64,000 nucleotides of DNA from Bacteroides sp. (GTDB lineage: Bacteria > Bacteroidota > Bacteroidia > Bacteroidales > Bacteroidaceae). The position numbers and the translations under genes were made by a program. Position 1 is the stretch's first letter; each line of letters opens with the position of its first letter. Location: positions 1 to 64,000 of the forward strand of contig SUXX01000007.1 of the NCBI GenBank assembly GCA_015060735.1. The letters are read 5' to 3'. Positions 22,227-30,758 of the stretch are shown here, piece after piece. The notes under the pieces are model-generated. The model saw nothing but the letters and a program-made list of their open reading frames with translations. It was not told where the DNA came from and did not search any database.

Positions 22227-24398
22227 TTAGTTCTGTTGCTTCTTTTCTCGTTTTTCCTGACGTTCCGGCTTTTCAGCTCTTTCCGGTTTCGGCAACAACA
22301 CTTTATGAGAAAGTTTGAACTTACCTGTCTTCGGGTCGATGTCGAGCAACTTCACGTCGATTTCGTCGCCTTCCTTCAAACCAGCTTCTTCGATGGTTTC
22401 GAGACGCTTCCAGTCGATTTCAGAAATATGGAGCAAACCGTCCTTGCCTGGCAAGAATTCTACGAATACACCATAAGGCATTACCGAACGAACCTTACCT
22501 TTATACACTTCACCTACCTCAGGAACAGCTACGATAGCCTTGATCATGCGAATAGCACCTTCAATACTTTCTTTGCAAGTACCCGAAATTTCGATGCGGC
22601 CTACATTGTCAATTTCTTCAATGGTGATAGTAGCACCAGTTTCTTCCTGCATACCTTGAATAATCTTTCCACCCGGGCCAATCACAGCACCAATGAATTC
22701 CTTAGGAATAGTCATCATTTCGATGCGTGGAGCGTGCGGTTTTAATTCCGGACGTGGTTCAGCGATACATTCAGTCAACTTGTTCAAGATGTGTTCGCGA
22801 CCGGCCTTTGCCTGAAGCAATGCCTTTTCGAGGATGTCGTATGACAAGCCATCTACCTTGATATCCATCTGAGTAGCAGTGATACCGTCTTTTGTTCCTG
22901 TTACCTTGAAGTCCATATCACCCAAGTGGTCTTCGTCACCAAGGATGTCCGACAATACTGCATACTTGTCTTCACCAACATTCTTGATAAGACCCATTGC
23001 GATACCCGATACCGGCTTCTTCATCGGAACACCTGCATCCATCAATGCCAATGTACCTGCACAAACGGTAGCCATCGAAGAAGAACCATTTGATTCGAGG
23101 ATATCCGACATCACACGGATAGTATAAGGATAATCAGCAGGAATCATTCCCTTCAATGCACGCCATGCCAAGTGACCGTGACCAATTTCACGACGACCTA
23201 CGCCACGCTGCGGTCTAGCTTCACCGGTAGAGAACGGTGGGAAGTTATAGTGCAACAAGAAGCGTTCCTTATGTTGGTCAAGCACATCGTCGATGGTCTT
23301 TTCATCCAACTTAGTACCCAAAGTTACAGTGCTCAATGACTGAGTTTCACCACGGGTAAAGATAGAAGAACCGTGAGGACCCGGCAATGGATCTACTTCG
23401 CACCAAATAGGACGGATTTCGGTAGTCTCACGACCGTCAAGACGCTTACCTTCGTCCAAGATGCAACGACGCATTGCTTCTTTTTCTACATCGTGATAGT
23501 ATTTGTTGATGAGGGCTTCCTTTTCTTCCAATTCTTCTTCAGTGAATTGTGCTTTGAATTCTTCACGAACAGCCTCGAACGCTTCACCACGTTCGTGCTT
23601 GTTGCGGTTGCCCGATGCAGCGATGGCATACGCCTTTTCGTAACAAGCGTCGTGAACAGCCTTGCGGAGTTCTTCATCGTTTTCTTCGTGGCAATATTCA
23701 CGCTTCACAGTAGAACCAACTTCTTCCATCAGTTCCATCTGAGCCTTGCAATGAACCTTGATAGCTTCGTGAGCCACCTTCAATGCTTCGAGCAAGTCCT
23801 GTTCGCTTACTTCGTTCATTTCGCCTTCCACCATCATGATGTTTTCGTAAGTAGCGGCAACCATCAAGTCCATGTCTGCTTTTTCAAGTTGCCCGAAAGT
23901 CGGGTTGATGACAAACTGGCCATCGATGCGTGCTACGCGTACTTCCGAAATAGGACCGTTGAACGGAATATCAGAAACTGCGAGAGCAGCCGAAGCAGCC
24001 AAACCGGCCAAAGCATCCGGCATATCAACACCGTCGGCTGAGAAAAGGATGATATTTACATAAACTTCTGCATGGAAGTTGTCTGGGAACAACGGACGCA
24101 AGGCACGGTCCACCAAACGGCAAGTCAGGATTTCATAATCCGATGCCTTGCCTTCTCTCTTGGTAAAGCCACCCGGAAAACGTCCGAATGCTGAATATTT
24201 TTCTTTGTACTCTACCTGAAGCGGCATAAAATCTGTACCGGGAACTGCATCTTTTGCTGCACAAACAGTCGCCAAGAGCACGGTGTTACCCATGCGGAGC
24301 ATCACAGAACCGTCTGCCTGTTTTGCCAGCTTTCCCGTTTCGAGCGTGATGGTTCTTCCATCAGGAAGCTCGATCGTCTTAACAATTGGATTCATCAT
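22227..24398 (-). CDS. pnp: Polynucleotide phosphorylase
   Basis: A phosphorolytic 3'-5' exoribonuclease, central to mRNA turnover and possibly a degradosome part. Two RNase PH domains ([30 protein letters not shown]; then [39 protein letters not shown]) flank a helical linker. A KH domain (about 556-615, [23 protein letters not shown]) and an S1 domain (about 625-695, [28 protein letters not shown]) follow, ending in a charged tail. Length 723 aa is normal. Long antisense ORFs over this gene are codon-bias shadows. Confidence 0.97.
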   Translation of the reverse strand: MMNPIVKTIELPDGRTITLETGKLAKQADGSVMLRMGNTVLLATVCAAKDAVPGTDFMPLQVEYKEKYSAFGRFPGGFTKREGKASDYEILTCRLVDRALRPLFPDNFHAEVYVNIILFSADGVDMPDALAGLAASAALAVSDIPFNGPISEVRVARIDGQFVINPTFGQLEKADMDLMVAATYENIMMVEGEMNEVSEQDLLEALKVAHEAIKVHCKAQMELMEEVGSTVKREYCHEENDEELRKAVHDACYEKAYAIAASGNRNKHERGEAFEAVREEFKAQFTEEELEEKEALINKYYHDVEKEAMRRCILDEGKRLDGRETTEIRPIWCEVDPLPGPHGSSIFTRGETQSLSTVTLGTKLDEKTIDDVLDQHKERFLLHYNFPPFSTGEARPQRGVGRREIGHGHLAWRALKGMIPADYPYTIRVMSDILESNGSSSMATVCAGTLALMDAGVPMKKPVSGIAMGLIKNVGEDKYAVLSDILGDEDHLGDMDFKVTGTKDGITATQMDIKVDGLSYDILEKALLQAKAGREHILNKLTECIAEPRPELKPHAPRIEMMTIPKEFIGAVIGPGGKIIQGMQEETGATITIEEIDNVGRIEISGTCKESIEGAIRMIKAIVAVPEVGEVYKGKVRSVMPYGVFVEFLPGKDGLLHISEIDWKRLETIEEAGLKEGDEIDVKLLDIDPKTGKFKLSHKVLLPKPERAEKPERQEKREKKQQN

Positions 24399-24434
24399 AA
24401 AAATGTGTTATTAAAAATTTCGTCTAAAATCGTG

Positions 24435-24442
24435 CAAAGATA
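24435..24442 (-). promoter_or_regulatory. -7 element of pnp promoter
   Basis: TATCTTTG (then CACG) on the minus strand, 36 bp before the pnp start, is an exact TAnnTTTG match. Confidence 0.55.
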
Positions 24443-24558
24443 GGTATTTATTCTTCTAATAAGGTGGAAATGAGATAAAAAGTTAATATTCTTACTGTTT
24501 TTTTTCATTTTAACATGCAAGAACGTGAAGAAATGCTTTGTGAAACGATGAAAAGACG

Positions 24559-24566
24559 TATCTTTG
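24559..24566 (+). promoter_or_regulatory. -7 element of the DUF4369 lipoprotein gene
   Basis: TATCTTTG followed by CACC, about 41 bp before the ATG, matches TAnnTTTG and the extended TATCTTTGCAC seen at pnp, metG and rpsO. Confidence 0.55.
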
Positions 24567-24606
24567 CACCGATTTTATTTAAGAACACATACTTTTTATA
24601 AAAACG

Positions 24607-25758
24607 GTGATGAAAAAGGTCGTATATTTTTTGTTCGCATTGATGCTGGTAGGATTTTCGGCATGCGATAGTGAACCCAAGTTCAAGGTGCAAGGCAATG
24701 TAACCGGAGCCGAAGACAAAACACTTTATTTTGAAGCCTCAGGCTTGAATGGAATAGTAGTATTGGACTCTACAAAACTGAACAGCAACGGTTCGTTCAG
24801 CTTTACGAGTAAAAGTCCGGAATCGCCTGAATTCTATCGCTTGCGTTTGGATGAGAAGATGGTAAATTTCTCGGTTGATTCTACCGAAACAGTACAAATT
24901 CAGTCGGAAGCCGGAAAGTTTGATACCGGATATGTGATTGAAGGCTCTGAAAACAATAAAAAGATTAAGGAACTGGTATTGTTGCAGGCTGCTTTGCAAC
25001 AAAAAGTAGACCAACTGGCTCAGAATACTTCCATGCCGGCAGGAATCATGCAGGATAGCTTGCGTTCGATGGTGAACAACTACAAGAACAACGTGAAACG
25101 CAACTACATCTTTAAGGCTCCCAATACAGCTTATGCTTATTTTGCTTTGTTCCAAACATTAAACGGATACATGATTTTTGACCCATTGGCCGATAAAGAA
25201 GATGTGAAATGCTTTGCTGCTGTAGCTACCAGCTTGAACAATACTTACCCGCACGCCGACCGTTCACGAAACCTCTACAACATGGTTATCAAAGGTATGA
25301 AGAATACACGTGAACCGCGTCAAGAAACCATCGAAATCGACCCAAGCATCGTAAAGGAAGCCGGTTTGATTGATATTGAGTTGAAGGATTTGAAAGGTAA
25401 TGTACGCCGTTTGACCGACTTGAAGGGCAAAGTCGTTTTGCTTGACTTCACCATGTATAACAATACCATGTCGGCTGCTCATAACCTTGCTTTGCGTGAG
25501 GTATACGACAAGTATCATGCTCAGGGCCTTGAAATCTATCAGATTTCTTTGGATCCGGATGAACACTTCTGGAAAACATCTGCTGACAACTTGCCTTGGA
25601 TTTGTGTTCGCGATGCAACAGGTGCTTACTCAAAGTATGTCACTTTATATAACGTAAGCCAGCTGCCGGCCATCTTCCTAATAAATCGTGCCAACGAATT
25701 CAGTGCACGTGGTGAAGACGTGGAAGACATCGAAGCTGCTATTCGTAAATTGCTGTAA
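24607..25758 (+). CDS. DUF4369 / thioredoxin-fold lipoprotein lacking the CxxC
   Basis: A 382-383-residue envelope protein. The lipobox ends at about C20 (GFSAC). Residues about 25-130 match the DUF4369 beta domain (FKVQGNVTGAEDKTLYFEASG), a helical linker follows, and about 255-383 is an AhpC/TSA-TlpA thioredoxin fold (LKGKVVLLDFTMYNNTMSAAHN, LEIYQISLDPDEHFWKTSA, YNVSQLPAIFLINR with the cis-Pro). The position normally held by WCxxC reads FTMYNNTMS, so it should have no disulfide chemistry. Bacteroidales carry many such proteins, role unknown. The second Met may be the true start. Confidence 0.85.
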   Translation: MMKKVVYFLFALMLVGFSACDSEPKFKVQGNVTGAEDKTLYFEASGLNGIVVLDSTKLNSNGSFSFTSKSPESPEFYRLRLDEKMVNFSVDSTETVQIQSEAGKFDTGYVIEGSENNKKIKELVLLQAALQQKVDQLAQNTSMPAGIMQDSLRSMVNNYKNNVKRNYIFKAPNTAYAYFALFQTLNGYMIFDPLADKEDVKCFAAVATSLNNTYPHADRSRNLYNMVIKGMKNTREPRQETIEIDPSIVKEAGLIDIELKDLKGNVRRLTDLKGKVVLLDFTMYNNTMSAAHNLALREVYDKYHAQGLEIYQISLDPDEHFWKTSADNLPWICVRDATGAYSKYVTLYNVSQLPAIFLINRANEFSARGEDVEDIEAAIRKLL

Positions 25759-25812
25759 AATGCTAATTTAGAGCTGAATCTGTTTAAAGATGTTACAGAT
25801 TTGGCATAGAAA

Positions 25813-25844
25813 TTTGGCTTGTATCAATTAAAAGCTTATATTTG
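25813..25844 (+). promoter_or_regulatory. Promoter of greA
   Basis: TTTG (25813-25816), a 20-bp spacer and TATATTTG (25837-25844) form an ideal Bacteroidetes promoter. Transcription should begin near 25851, about 98 nt before the greA ATG, leaving room for the leader hairpin. Confidence 0.7.
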
Positions 25845-25865
25845 CAAGTGAAATATCAAGGAGGG

Positions 25866-25903
25866 TTCCGACATTAACAGGGTGTCGGAATTCTTTTTGT
25901 TTT
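25866..25903 (+). terminator. Intrinsic terminator in the greA leader (possible attenuator)
   Basis: TTCCGACA TTAACAGGG TGTCGGAA is a perfect 8-bp stem followed by TTCTTTTTGTTTT. It lies after the greA promoter and before the greA ribosome-binding site (AAGGAGG), so it would stop some transcripts after about 50 nt. It could also serve the upstream gene through read-through. Confidence 0.65.
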
Positions 25904-25948
25904 AATAGACGTATTAAAAACAAACATTAAATAAGGAGGAAAAACATT

Positions 25949-26413
25949 ATGGCTTATATGTCAGAAGAAGGTTACAAGCAATTGGTCGAAGAACTGAGAC
26001 ACTTGGAATCGGTAGAACGCCCAAAGATTGTAGCTGCTATCGCAGAAGCACGCGATAAGGGAGACTTGTCGGAAAATGCAGAATACGATGCAGCCAAGGA
26101 AGCACAGGGCTTGTTGGAAATGAAAATCAGTCAGTTAAAAGCCACCATCGGTGATGCCAAGATTATCGACACATCGAAGCTGAAAGCAGATACTGTCCAG
26201 ATTCTGAGCAAAGTAGAACTGAAGAATGTTAAGACAGGCATGAAGATGGCTTATACATTGGTGGCAGAAACCGAAGCCAACTTAAAGTTGGGTAAGATTT
26301 CAGTCAACACCCCGATTGCACAAGGATTGTTGGGCAAGAAGGTAGGCGATATTGCCGAAATCACCATCCCACAAGGTAAAATCAGTTTGGAAATTTTGAG
26401 TATTTCATTTTAA
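25949..26413 (+). CDS. greA: Transcription elongation factor GreA
   Basis: Binds backtracked RNA polymerase and stimulates transcript cleavage. The N-terminal coiled coil (residues 1-75) carries the acidic tip ARDKGDLSENAEYDAAKEAQG, and the C-terminal FKBP-like domain ends with GKISVNTPIAQGLLGKKVGDIAEITIPQGKISLEILSI. At 154 aa the size is normal. A strong AAGGAGG precedes the ATG. The leader holds an intrinsic terminator, suggesting its level is set by termination efficiency, the process this protein itself affects. Confidence 0.97.
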   Translation: MAYMSEEGYKQLVEELRHLESVERPKIVAAIAEARDKGDLSENAEYDAAKEAQGLLEMKISQLKATIGDAKIIDTSKLKADTVQILSKVELKNVKTGMKMAYTLVAETEANLKLGKISVNTPIAQGLLGKKVGDIAEITIPQGKISLEILSISF

Positions 26414-26467
26414 TGGATAGGCAGGTTCGCGTCATTGCGGGTCTGCCTTCTTTTATCAATCACAGAT

Positions 26468-26875
26468 ATGGCAACAATATTCAGTAGAATCATTGCGGGT
26501 GAAATTCCCAGCTATAAGGTAGCTGAAAATGAACAGTTTTATGCGTTTCTCGACATCAATCCATTGGTAAAAGGCCATACATTGGTGGTACCGAAGCGTG
26601 AAGTGGATTATATCTTCGACTTGGAAGACGAAGAAGTGGCGGCAATGCACGTCTTTGCCAAAAGCGTAGCTTTGGCTATTCAACAAGCCTTCCCATGCAA
26701 GAAAGTGGGCGAAGCCGTGATCGGACTTGAAGTGCCCCATGCACACATCCATCTGATTCCTATCCAAAAAGAGTCGGATATGTTGTTCTCCAATCCTAAG
26801 TTACAACTTTCTTCCGAAGAATTTGTAGCAATAGCCAAGGCTATCAACGAGGCTTGGGAAAACAACCGCAAGTAA
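26468..26875 (+). CDS. HIT-family nucleotide hydrolase
   Basis: A 135-residue histidine-triad protein that probably hydrolyses nucleoside phosphoramidates or similar nucleotides. The triad motif is HAHIHLIP near the C-terminus, with family marks IFSRIIAGEIPSYKVAE, FAFLDINPL-like YAFLDINPLVKGHTLVVPK and a C-terminal helix. The start at MATIFSRII is chosen over the track's upstream Met because the family begins there. It follows greA by 54 bp and may share its transcript. Confidence 0.93.
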   Translation: MATIFSRIIAGEIPSYKVAENEQFYAFLDINPLVKGHTLVVPKREVDYIFDLEDEEVAAMHVFAKSVALAIQQAFPCKKVGEAVIGLEVPHAHIHLIPIQKESDMLFSNPKLQLSSEEFVAIAKAINEAWENNRK

Positions 26876-26895
26876 TCTTCTTCCTTTTATAATAT

Positions 26896-26936
26896 AAAAG
26901 TGGCTGCGTCAAAATACGCAGCCACTTATTTTTTAT
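26896..26936. terminator. Bidirectional terminator (HIT / manC)
   Basis: AAGTGGCTGCGT CAAAAT ACGCAGCCACTT with A/T-rich sides ends both convergent genes. Confidence 0.88.
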
Positions 26937-27976
26937 ACGAATTCGTCTCCCAACTTGATTTGTACGTCATTCACATAACGACGGATAGTACTTTCATCGT
27001 CCTTTCGGCATATCAGCAACACATTGTCCGTGTCGGCTACCAAATAGTCTTCTAACCCTTGCAATACAGCCAGCTTTCCTTTCGGTACAGCAATGATATT
27101 GTTCTTGCACTCGTATAGCAGGGTATTTCCTTTAATAATGACATTCTTTTGCTGGTCCTTAGGCAATGCCTCGTGCAGAGAGCCCCATGTACCGAGGTCG
27201 GCCCAACCGAAGTTACAGATTTGAACATATACGTTCTCGGCCTTTTCCATGATACCATAGTCGATGGAAATGTTTGGACTGGAAGTAAATCCTTCTTCAC
27301 CAGCTGTCAGCTTTGAAGCGATTTCAGGCATAATGTTACCAAATGCATCCAAAATAGTATGGACATTCCATAAGAAAATCCCCGAATTCCAATAAAACTC
27401 TTCACTCTCCACAAAGATTTTGGCGAACTCCAATTGAGGTTTTTCTACAAAAGTCTTTACCTTATAGAAATCTCCTTGCTTTTCATCGGTAATCTGAATG
27501 TAGCCGTAACCGGTTTCCGGTCGGCTAGGCTTGATACCCAATGTCAGCAATTGTGGCGAATGGGCCACAAATTCAAGCCCCTTTTGGATGGCCTCGATAA
27601 ATTCTTCTTCTTTCAGAATCAAATGGTCGGCCGGTGCCACAATGATATTGGCATCCGGATTCAGTTGCTGAATATGTTGTGAGGCCCATGCTATGCAAGG
27701 AGCTGTATTTCTACGGGTCGGTTCCAACAGAATTTGACTTTCATCCAACTCCGAAAGTTGCTCCTTCACCAGATTTTCGTATGCAATATTGGTTATAACG
27801 AAAATATTTTCCTGAGGTACTATCTTTTTATATCTGTCGAAGGTCAGTTGCAGAAGCGTTTGTCCGGCCCCGAAGAAATCCAAAAATTGCTTGGGCTTAT
27901 TCTTGCGACTATAAGGCCAAAACCGGCTTCCGATGCCACCGGCCATAATTACGCAATAGTTGTTGCTGCTTGTCAT
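26933..27976 (-). CDS. Mannose-1-phosphate guanylyltransferase
   Basis: Makes GDP-mannose from mannose-1-phosphate and GTP, feeding GDP-fucose and surface glycans. The signature MAGGIGSRFWPYSRKNKPKQFL, ILLEPTRRNTAPCIAWAS, VAPADHLI, TGYGYIQI, FVEKP, WNSGIFLWN and NFGWADLGTWGS mark the ManC/RfbM nucleotidyltransferase domain. At 347 aa it lacks the C-terminal isomerase domain of bifunctional AlgA-type enzymes. Single gene, leftward. Confidence 0.93.
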   Translation of the reverse strand: MTSSNNYCVIMAGGIGSRFWPYSRKNKPKQFLDFFGAGQTLLQLTFDRYKKIVPQENIFVITNIAYENLVKEQLSELDESQILLEPTRRNTAPCIAWASQHIQQLNPDANIIVAPADHLILKEEEFIEAIQKGLEFVAHSPQLLTLGIKPSRPETGYGYIQITDEKQGDFYKVKTFVEKPQLEFAKIFVESEEFYWNSGIFLWNVHTILDAFGNIMPEIASKLTAGEEGFTSSPNISIDYGIMEKAENVYVQICNFGWADLGTWGSLHEALPKDQQKNVIIKGNTLLYECKNNIIAVPKGKLAVLQGLEDYLVADTDNVLLICRKDDESTIRRYVNDVQIKLGDEFV

Positions 27977-28088
27977 GATATTGTCTGTTTAAAGTTTCTG
28001 CTAAGTTAGAATTTATTTTCATTATCCCTATCATATTTATGATAAATGATGTTATAAAAACTTTTTTTGAAGAAAATATGCGAAATTA

Positions 28089-28119
28089 TTTGGCGGTATA
28101 CAAAAAAGTAGTACCTTTG
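28089..28119 (+). promoter_or_regulatory. Promoter of the tRNA-Leu(CAA) pair
   Basis: TTTG (28089-28092), 19-bp spacer, TACCTTTG (28112-28119), 34 bp before the first tRNA. Confidence 0.65.
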
Positions 28120-28153
28120 CATCCGCAATCAAGAAACAACTCTTGAATCGAAT

Positions 28154-28237
28154 GCCCAGATGGCGGAATCGGTAGACGCGCTGGTCTCAAACACCAGTGG
28201 ATTCACTTCCATCCCGGTTCGACCCCGGGTCTGGGTA
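28154..28237 (+). tRNA. tRNA-Leu (CAA), copy 1
   Basis: 84-nt class II tRNA: acceptor GCCCAGA/TCTGGGT, anticodon stem CTGGT/ACCAG with loop CTCAAAC (anticodon CAA), a long variable arm and T loop GGTTCGACCCC. CCA not encoded. Identical to copy 2. Confidence 0.97.
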
Positions 28238-28278
28238 CGAAGAAAGAGAGTTTTAAAATTGCAATCATAATGTATGTT

Positions 28279-28362
28279 GCCCAGATGGCGGAATCGGTAG
28301 ACGCGCTGGTCTCAAACACCAGTGGATTCACTTCCATCCCGGTTCGACCCCGGGTCTGGGTA
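28279..28362 (+). tRNA. tRNA-Leu (CAA), copy 2
   Basis: Identical 84-nt sequence, 41 bp after copy 1, followed directly by a terminator, so both come from one short transcript. Confidence 0.97.
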
Positions 28363-28364
28363 CA

Positions 28365-28399
28365 AGAGGAGAAAGTTTGAAGACTTTCTCCTCTTTTTT
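28365..28399 (+). terminator. Intrinsic terminator of the tRNA-Leu pair
   Basis: AGAGGAGAAAGT TTGAAG ACTTTCTCCTCT followed by a run of T, 2 nt after the second tRNA. Confidence 0.92.
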
Positions 28400-28455
28400 T
28401 ATACTTGCACATCACCTTTAACGCAGTTTTTCAGGCTATTCAAACAACCTATGTA

Positions 28456-28779
28456 TCAGCCAGTTATCCCGCTGACCGCGTCTGAACTTCCTTTGATTAC
28501 TTTCTGACGAACTACATGATAGAAATTACCGTGCCAGTATGCCTTGGATTGAGCTCCATAAAGGTCAGCCGATAGCTCAATTTTTGACAGAGGTACCTCG
28601 AAAGGCGACTGGTGATAATATGCCTTGTGCAACGTTACACTGCCTTTTCTTCTTCTTTATTCAGAAAATCACGCTCCACATTCATCACCTCCTTTTTCTG
28701 TTGGACATAGAATTGATGGGAGCTTCCGAAGTCTACACTAAATGAGAACTCTTGAAATGTTAGTGTTATCTTCAAGTAA
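28456..28779 (-). pseudogene. Possible frameshifted gene remnant
   Basis: On the minus strand one frame reads YYLKITLTFQEFSFSVDFGSSHQF...MNVERDFLNKEEEKAV to a stop at 28635; a second frame, open across the junction, continues KGSVTLHKAYYHQSPFEVPLSK...YWHGNFYHVVRQKVIKG to a stop at 28456. The Met of MNVERDF has a strong AAGGAGG 5 bp upstream. Together they could be one gene with a frameshift near the AAGAAGAAGAAAA run. The family is not recognised; unrelated chance ORFs or a repeat fragment are possible. Confidence 0.25.
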
Positions 28780-28795
28780 TATTACATCTCGATTC

Positions 28796-28907
28796 AGCAT
28801 CCATTATCTTCGTCACAGCTGTGACGTTTCTTCGTCACAGTTGTGACGAAGAGAATCAAAAAGCAAGTTTATGCTAATTCTTCAAGAAGTCAAGGCTAAT
28901 GTTTCTC
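28796..28907 (-). repeat. Palindrome-array repeat, copy B
   Basis: Read on the minus strand: GAGAAACATTAGCC, then AAGAATTA, then the palindromes CTTCGTCACAACTGTGACGAAG (28830-28851) and CGTCACAGCTGTGACG (28811-28826) joined by AAGAAA, ending GATGCT. Block order matches copy A at 200-356, with two palindromes instead of three or four. Confidence 0.7.
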
Positions 28908-29126
28908 AAGCCTAAGGCTAGTTAATACGAAAGATAAGGTAAAGGAGCGTTGTCATACTTACCCAATGATGATGAAGAAGGCGAAGAAACTTCAGCCGGA
29001 ACCATCGGTACAACTATTTGACAGCTAGATAAGTTTAAACCTCCCGAAAATGCAAAGATGAAATTATAAATTCCATTAACCGCGTAAAAGGATGCATCAT
29101 CATAGGAGCAGCGAGAAGCATGAAAA

Positions 29127-29166
29127 ACAAAAACTCTCGCAAGCCTATGACTTACGAGAGTTTTTT
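29127..29166 (-). terminator. Terminator of the tRNA-Gly/tRNA-Leu(TAA) pair
   Basis: AAACTCTCGTAAG TCATAG GCTTGCGAGAGTTTTT on the minus strand lies just after tRNA-Leu(TAA), with a U-tract. Confidence 0.88.
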
Positions 29167-29168
29167 CG

Positions 29169-29253
29169 TACTCGAAGCGGGACTTGAACCCGCACAGCCG
29201 CAATGGCCAAGGGATTTTAAGTCCCTCGTGTCTACCGATTCCACCATTCGAGC
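29169..29253 (-). tRNA. tRNA-Leu (TAA)
   Basis: 85-nt class II tRNA: acceptor GCTCGAA/TTCGAGT, anticodon stem AGGGA/TCCCT with loop CTTAAAA (anticodon TAA), variable arm and T arm GCGGG TTCAAGT CCCGC. CCA not encoded. Confidence 0.97.
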
Positions 29254-29266
29254 ATCCTCAAAAGAG

Positions 29267-29339
29267 AGCGGAAAACGAGGCTCGAACTCGCGACCCTAAC
29301 CTTGGCAAGGTTATGCTCTACCAACTGAGCTATTTCCGC
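29267..29339 (-). tRNA. tRNA-Gly (GCC)
   Basis: 73-nt cloverleaf: acceptor GCGGAAA/TTTCCGC with discriminator T, D arm GCTC..GAGC, anticodon stem AACCT/AGGTT with loop TGCCA context (anticodon GCC), T arm GCGAG TTCGAGC CTCGT. 13 bp upstream of tRNA-Leu(TAA), likely one transcript. Confidence 0.96.
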
Positions 29340-29350
29340 ATTTAATTTAG

Positions 29351-29402
29351 ACGGGTGCAAAGATAAACGCTTTTATATTAACCGCCAAATTTTGCACCCG
29401 TT
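29351..29402. promoter_or_regulatory. tRNA promoter embedded in a long inverted repeat
   Basis: On the minus strand the -7 TATCTTTG (29358-29365) and a TTTG -33 (29386-29389) with a 20-bp spacer drive the tRNA-Gly/Leu pair. The same DNA is an inverted repeat, ACGGGTGCAAA (29351-29361) / TTTGCACCCGT (29391-29401), lying just after the argH stop. Confidence 0.6.
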
Positions 29403-29405
29403 TTT

Positions 29406-30749
29406 TTACTCACGACCTAACAAAGCCTGTTCAGCCAGTTCCATTCCTACAAAATTAAAGCCAGCCACCACCTTATCCATCAAGGCGGTGATTTCGGCAT
29501 TACAAAGATTACCAATACTTCCTTCGTGAGTATGATGGACTTGCTTGTCGTGCGTAAACTTACCGGCCTCAATGTCCAATCCAACCTTCTTGTAAGCATC
29601 ACGGAAAGGTATACCCTCACTGGCCAACCGATTGACTTCTTCCACGCTAAAGATATACAGATAACGGTCATCATCCAAAATATGATCATTAATCGTAATC
29701 TTATCCATGATATAAGTCGCCATCTGCAAACAATCCTTCAGTTCCTCAAAAGCAGGCAAGAAGACCTCCTTGATAATTTGCAAATCGCGGAAATATCCCG
29801 AAGGCAAATTATTCATAATCAACATAATCTGCTGTGGGAGTGCCTGTATTTTGTTACATTTAGCACGAGTCAGTTCAAATACATCCGGATTCTTTTTATG
29901 AGGCATAATGCTAGAGCCTGTTGTACACTCGTCCGGCAATTTCACAAATCCAAAATTCTGACTGCTGAACATACAAGCATCGAAAGCCAATTTGGCAACC
30001 GTACCGGCAATAGAAGCCATCGCAAAAGCAACATTACGTTCCATCTTTCCGCGACCCATCTGAGCATATACCACATTATAATTCATGGAATCGAAGCCTA
30101 ACAAGCGGGTAGTCATTTCACGATTCAAAGGGAAAGAGGAGCCATAACCGGCAGCCGACCCTAACGGATTCCGGTTACACATCTTGAAAGCCGATTGCAG
30201 GAACATCATATCGTCTACCAAACTTTCGGCATATGCACCAAACCATAAGCCAAACGAAGAAGGCATAGCTATCTGAAGATGGGTATAACCTGGCATCAAC
30301 ACATCCTTGTACTTATTGCTCTGAGCAATCAAAACTTTAAATAAATCCTCAACAGCCTCGGCAATTTCCTTCAGTTGTGCACGGGTAAACAATTTCAGGT
30401 CTACCAAGACCTGATCATTTCGCGAACGTCCACTATGAATTTTCTTACCCACATCACCCAACTTACGAGTTAGCATCAATTCTACTTGCGAGTGAACATC
30501 TTCAATACCTTCCTCTATCACAAAATCACCCTTCTCAGCTGAAGCATAAATCTGCCGCAATTCTTCCAAAAGCATTGCAAGTTCTTCGGATGTCAACAAT
30601 CCGATACTTTCGAGCATAGTGATATGAGCCATAGAACCAATCACATCGTGCTTGGCCAGATATAAATCCATTTTACGATCACGTCCTACGGTAAACCGAT
30701 CAATTTCTTCGTTCACCTGAACATTCTTTTCCCAAAGTTTCTGTGCCAT
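29406..30749 (-). CDS. argH: Argininosuccinate lyase
   Basis: Splits argininosuccinate into arginine and fumarate in arginine synthesis. The fumarase/aspartase superfamily signature is GSSIMPHKKNPDVFELTRAK; HSGRSRNDQVLVDLKLF and MPGYTHLQIAMPSSFGLW supply further active-site residues. Length 447 aa is normal. It is last of the pyrE / SRPBCC / argH leftward group (9-bp gap before it). Other arg genes are absent from the window. Confidence 0.97.
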   Translation of the reverse strand: MAQKLWEKNVQVNEEIDRFTVGRDRKMDLYLAKHDVIGSMAHITMLESIGLLTSEELAMLLEELRQIYASAEKGDFVIEEGIEDVHSQVELMLTRKLGDVGKKIHSGRSRNDQVLVDLKLFTRAQLKEIAEAVEDLFKVLIAQSNKYKDVLMPGYTHLQIAMPSSFGLWFGAYAESLVDDMMFLQSAFKMCNRNPLGSAAGYGSSFPLNREMTTRLLGFDSMNYNVVYAQMGRGKMERNVAFAMASIAGTVAKLAFDACMFSSQNFGFVKLPDECTTGSSIMPHKKNPDVFELTRAKCNKIQALPQQIMLIMNNLPSGYFRDLQIIKEVFLPAFEELKDCLQMATYIMDKITINDHILDDDRYLYIFSVEEVNRLASEGIPFRDAYKKVGLDIEAGKFTHDKQVHHTHEGSIGNLCNAEITALMDKVVAGFNFVGMELAEQALLGRE

Positions 30750-30758
30750 ATGCTATTA

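Larger units (their letters stand above)
28363..29168. other. About 800-bp gene-poor interval between tRNA clusters
   Basis: It holds the tRNA-Leu terminator (28365-28399), a frameshifted remnant on the minus strand (28456-28779), palindrome-array repeat copy B (28796-28907), a possible short ORF tail on the minus strand (QIVVPMVPAEVSSPSSSSLGKYDNAPLPYLSY, ending near 28922) and the tRNA terminator at 29127-29166. No intact gene of recognised family is present. It looks like a site of repeated insertion and decay between tRNA genes. Confidence 0.6.

Noticed and set aside
23373-24041. 222-aa ORF antisense to pnp
   Set aside because: Phe/Ser/Thr-rich translation produced by biased codons of pnp on the other strand; pnp itself is intact and clearly coding.
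28539-28745. 68-aa plus-strand ORF in the tRNA interval
   Set aside because: No ribosome-binding site; overlaps the more gene-like minus-strand frames and has low-complexity Phe runs.
28922-29203. 93-aa minus-strand ORF ending in the tRNA interval
   Set aside because: It begins inside tRNA-Leu(TAA) and crosses the tRNA terminator, so it cannot be a gene as drawn; only its last 27-40 codons might be a remnant.
29526-30101. 191-aa ORF antisense to argH
   Set aside because: argH carries all its signatures in the other strand; this ORF has no recognisable motif or ribosome-binding site.
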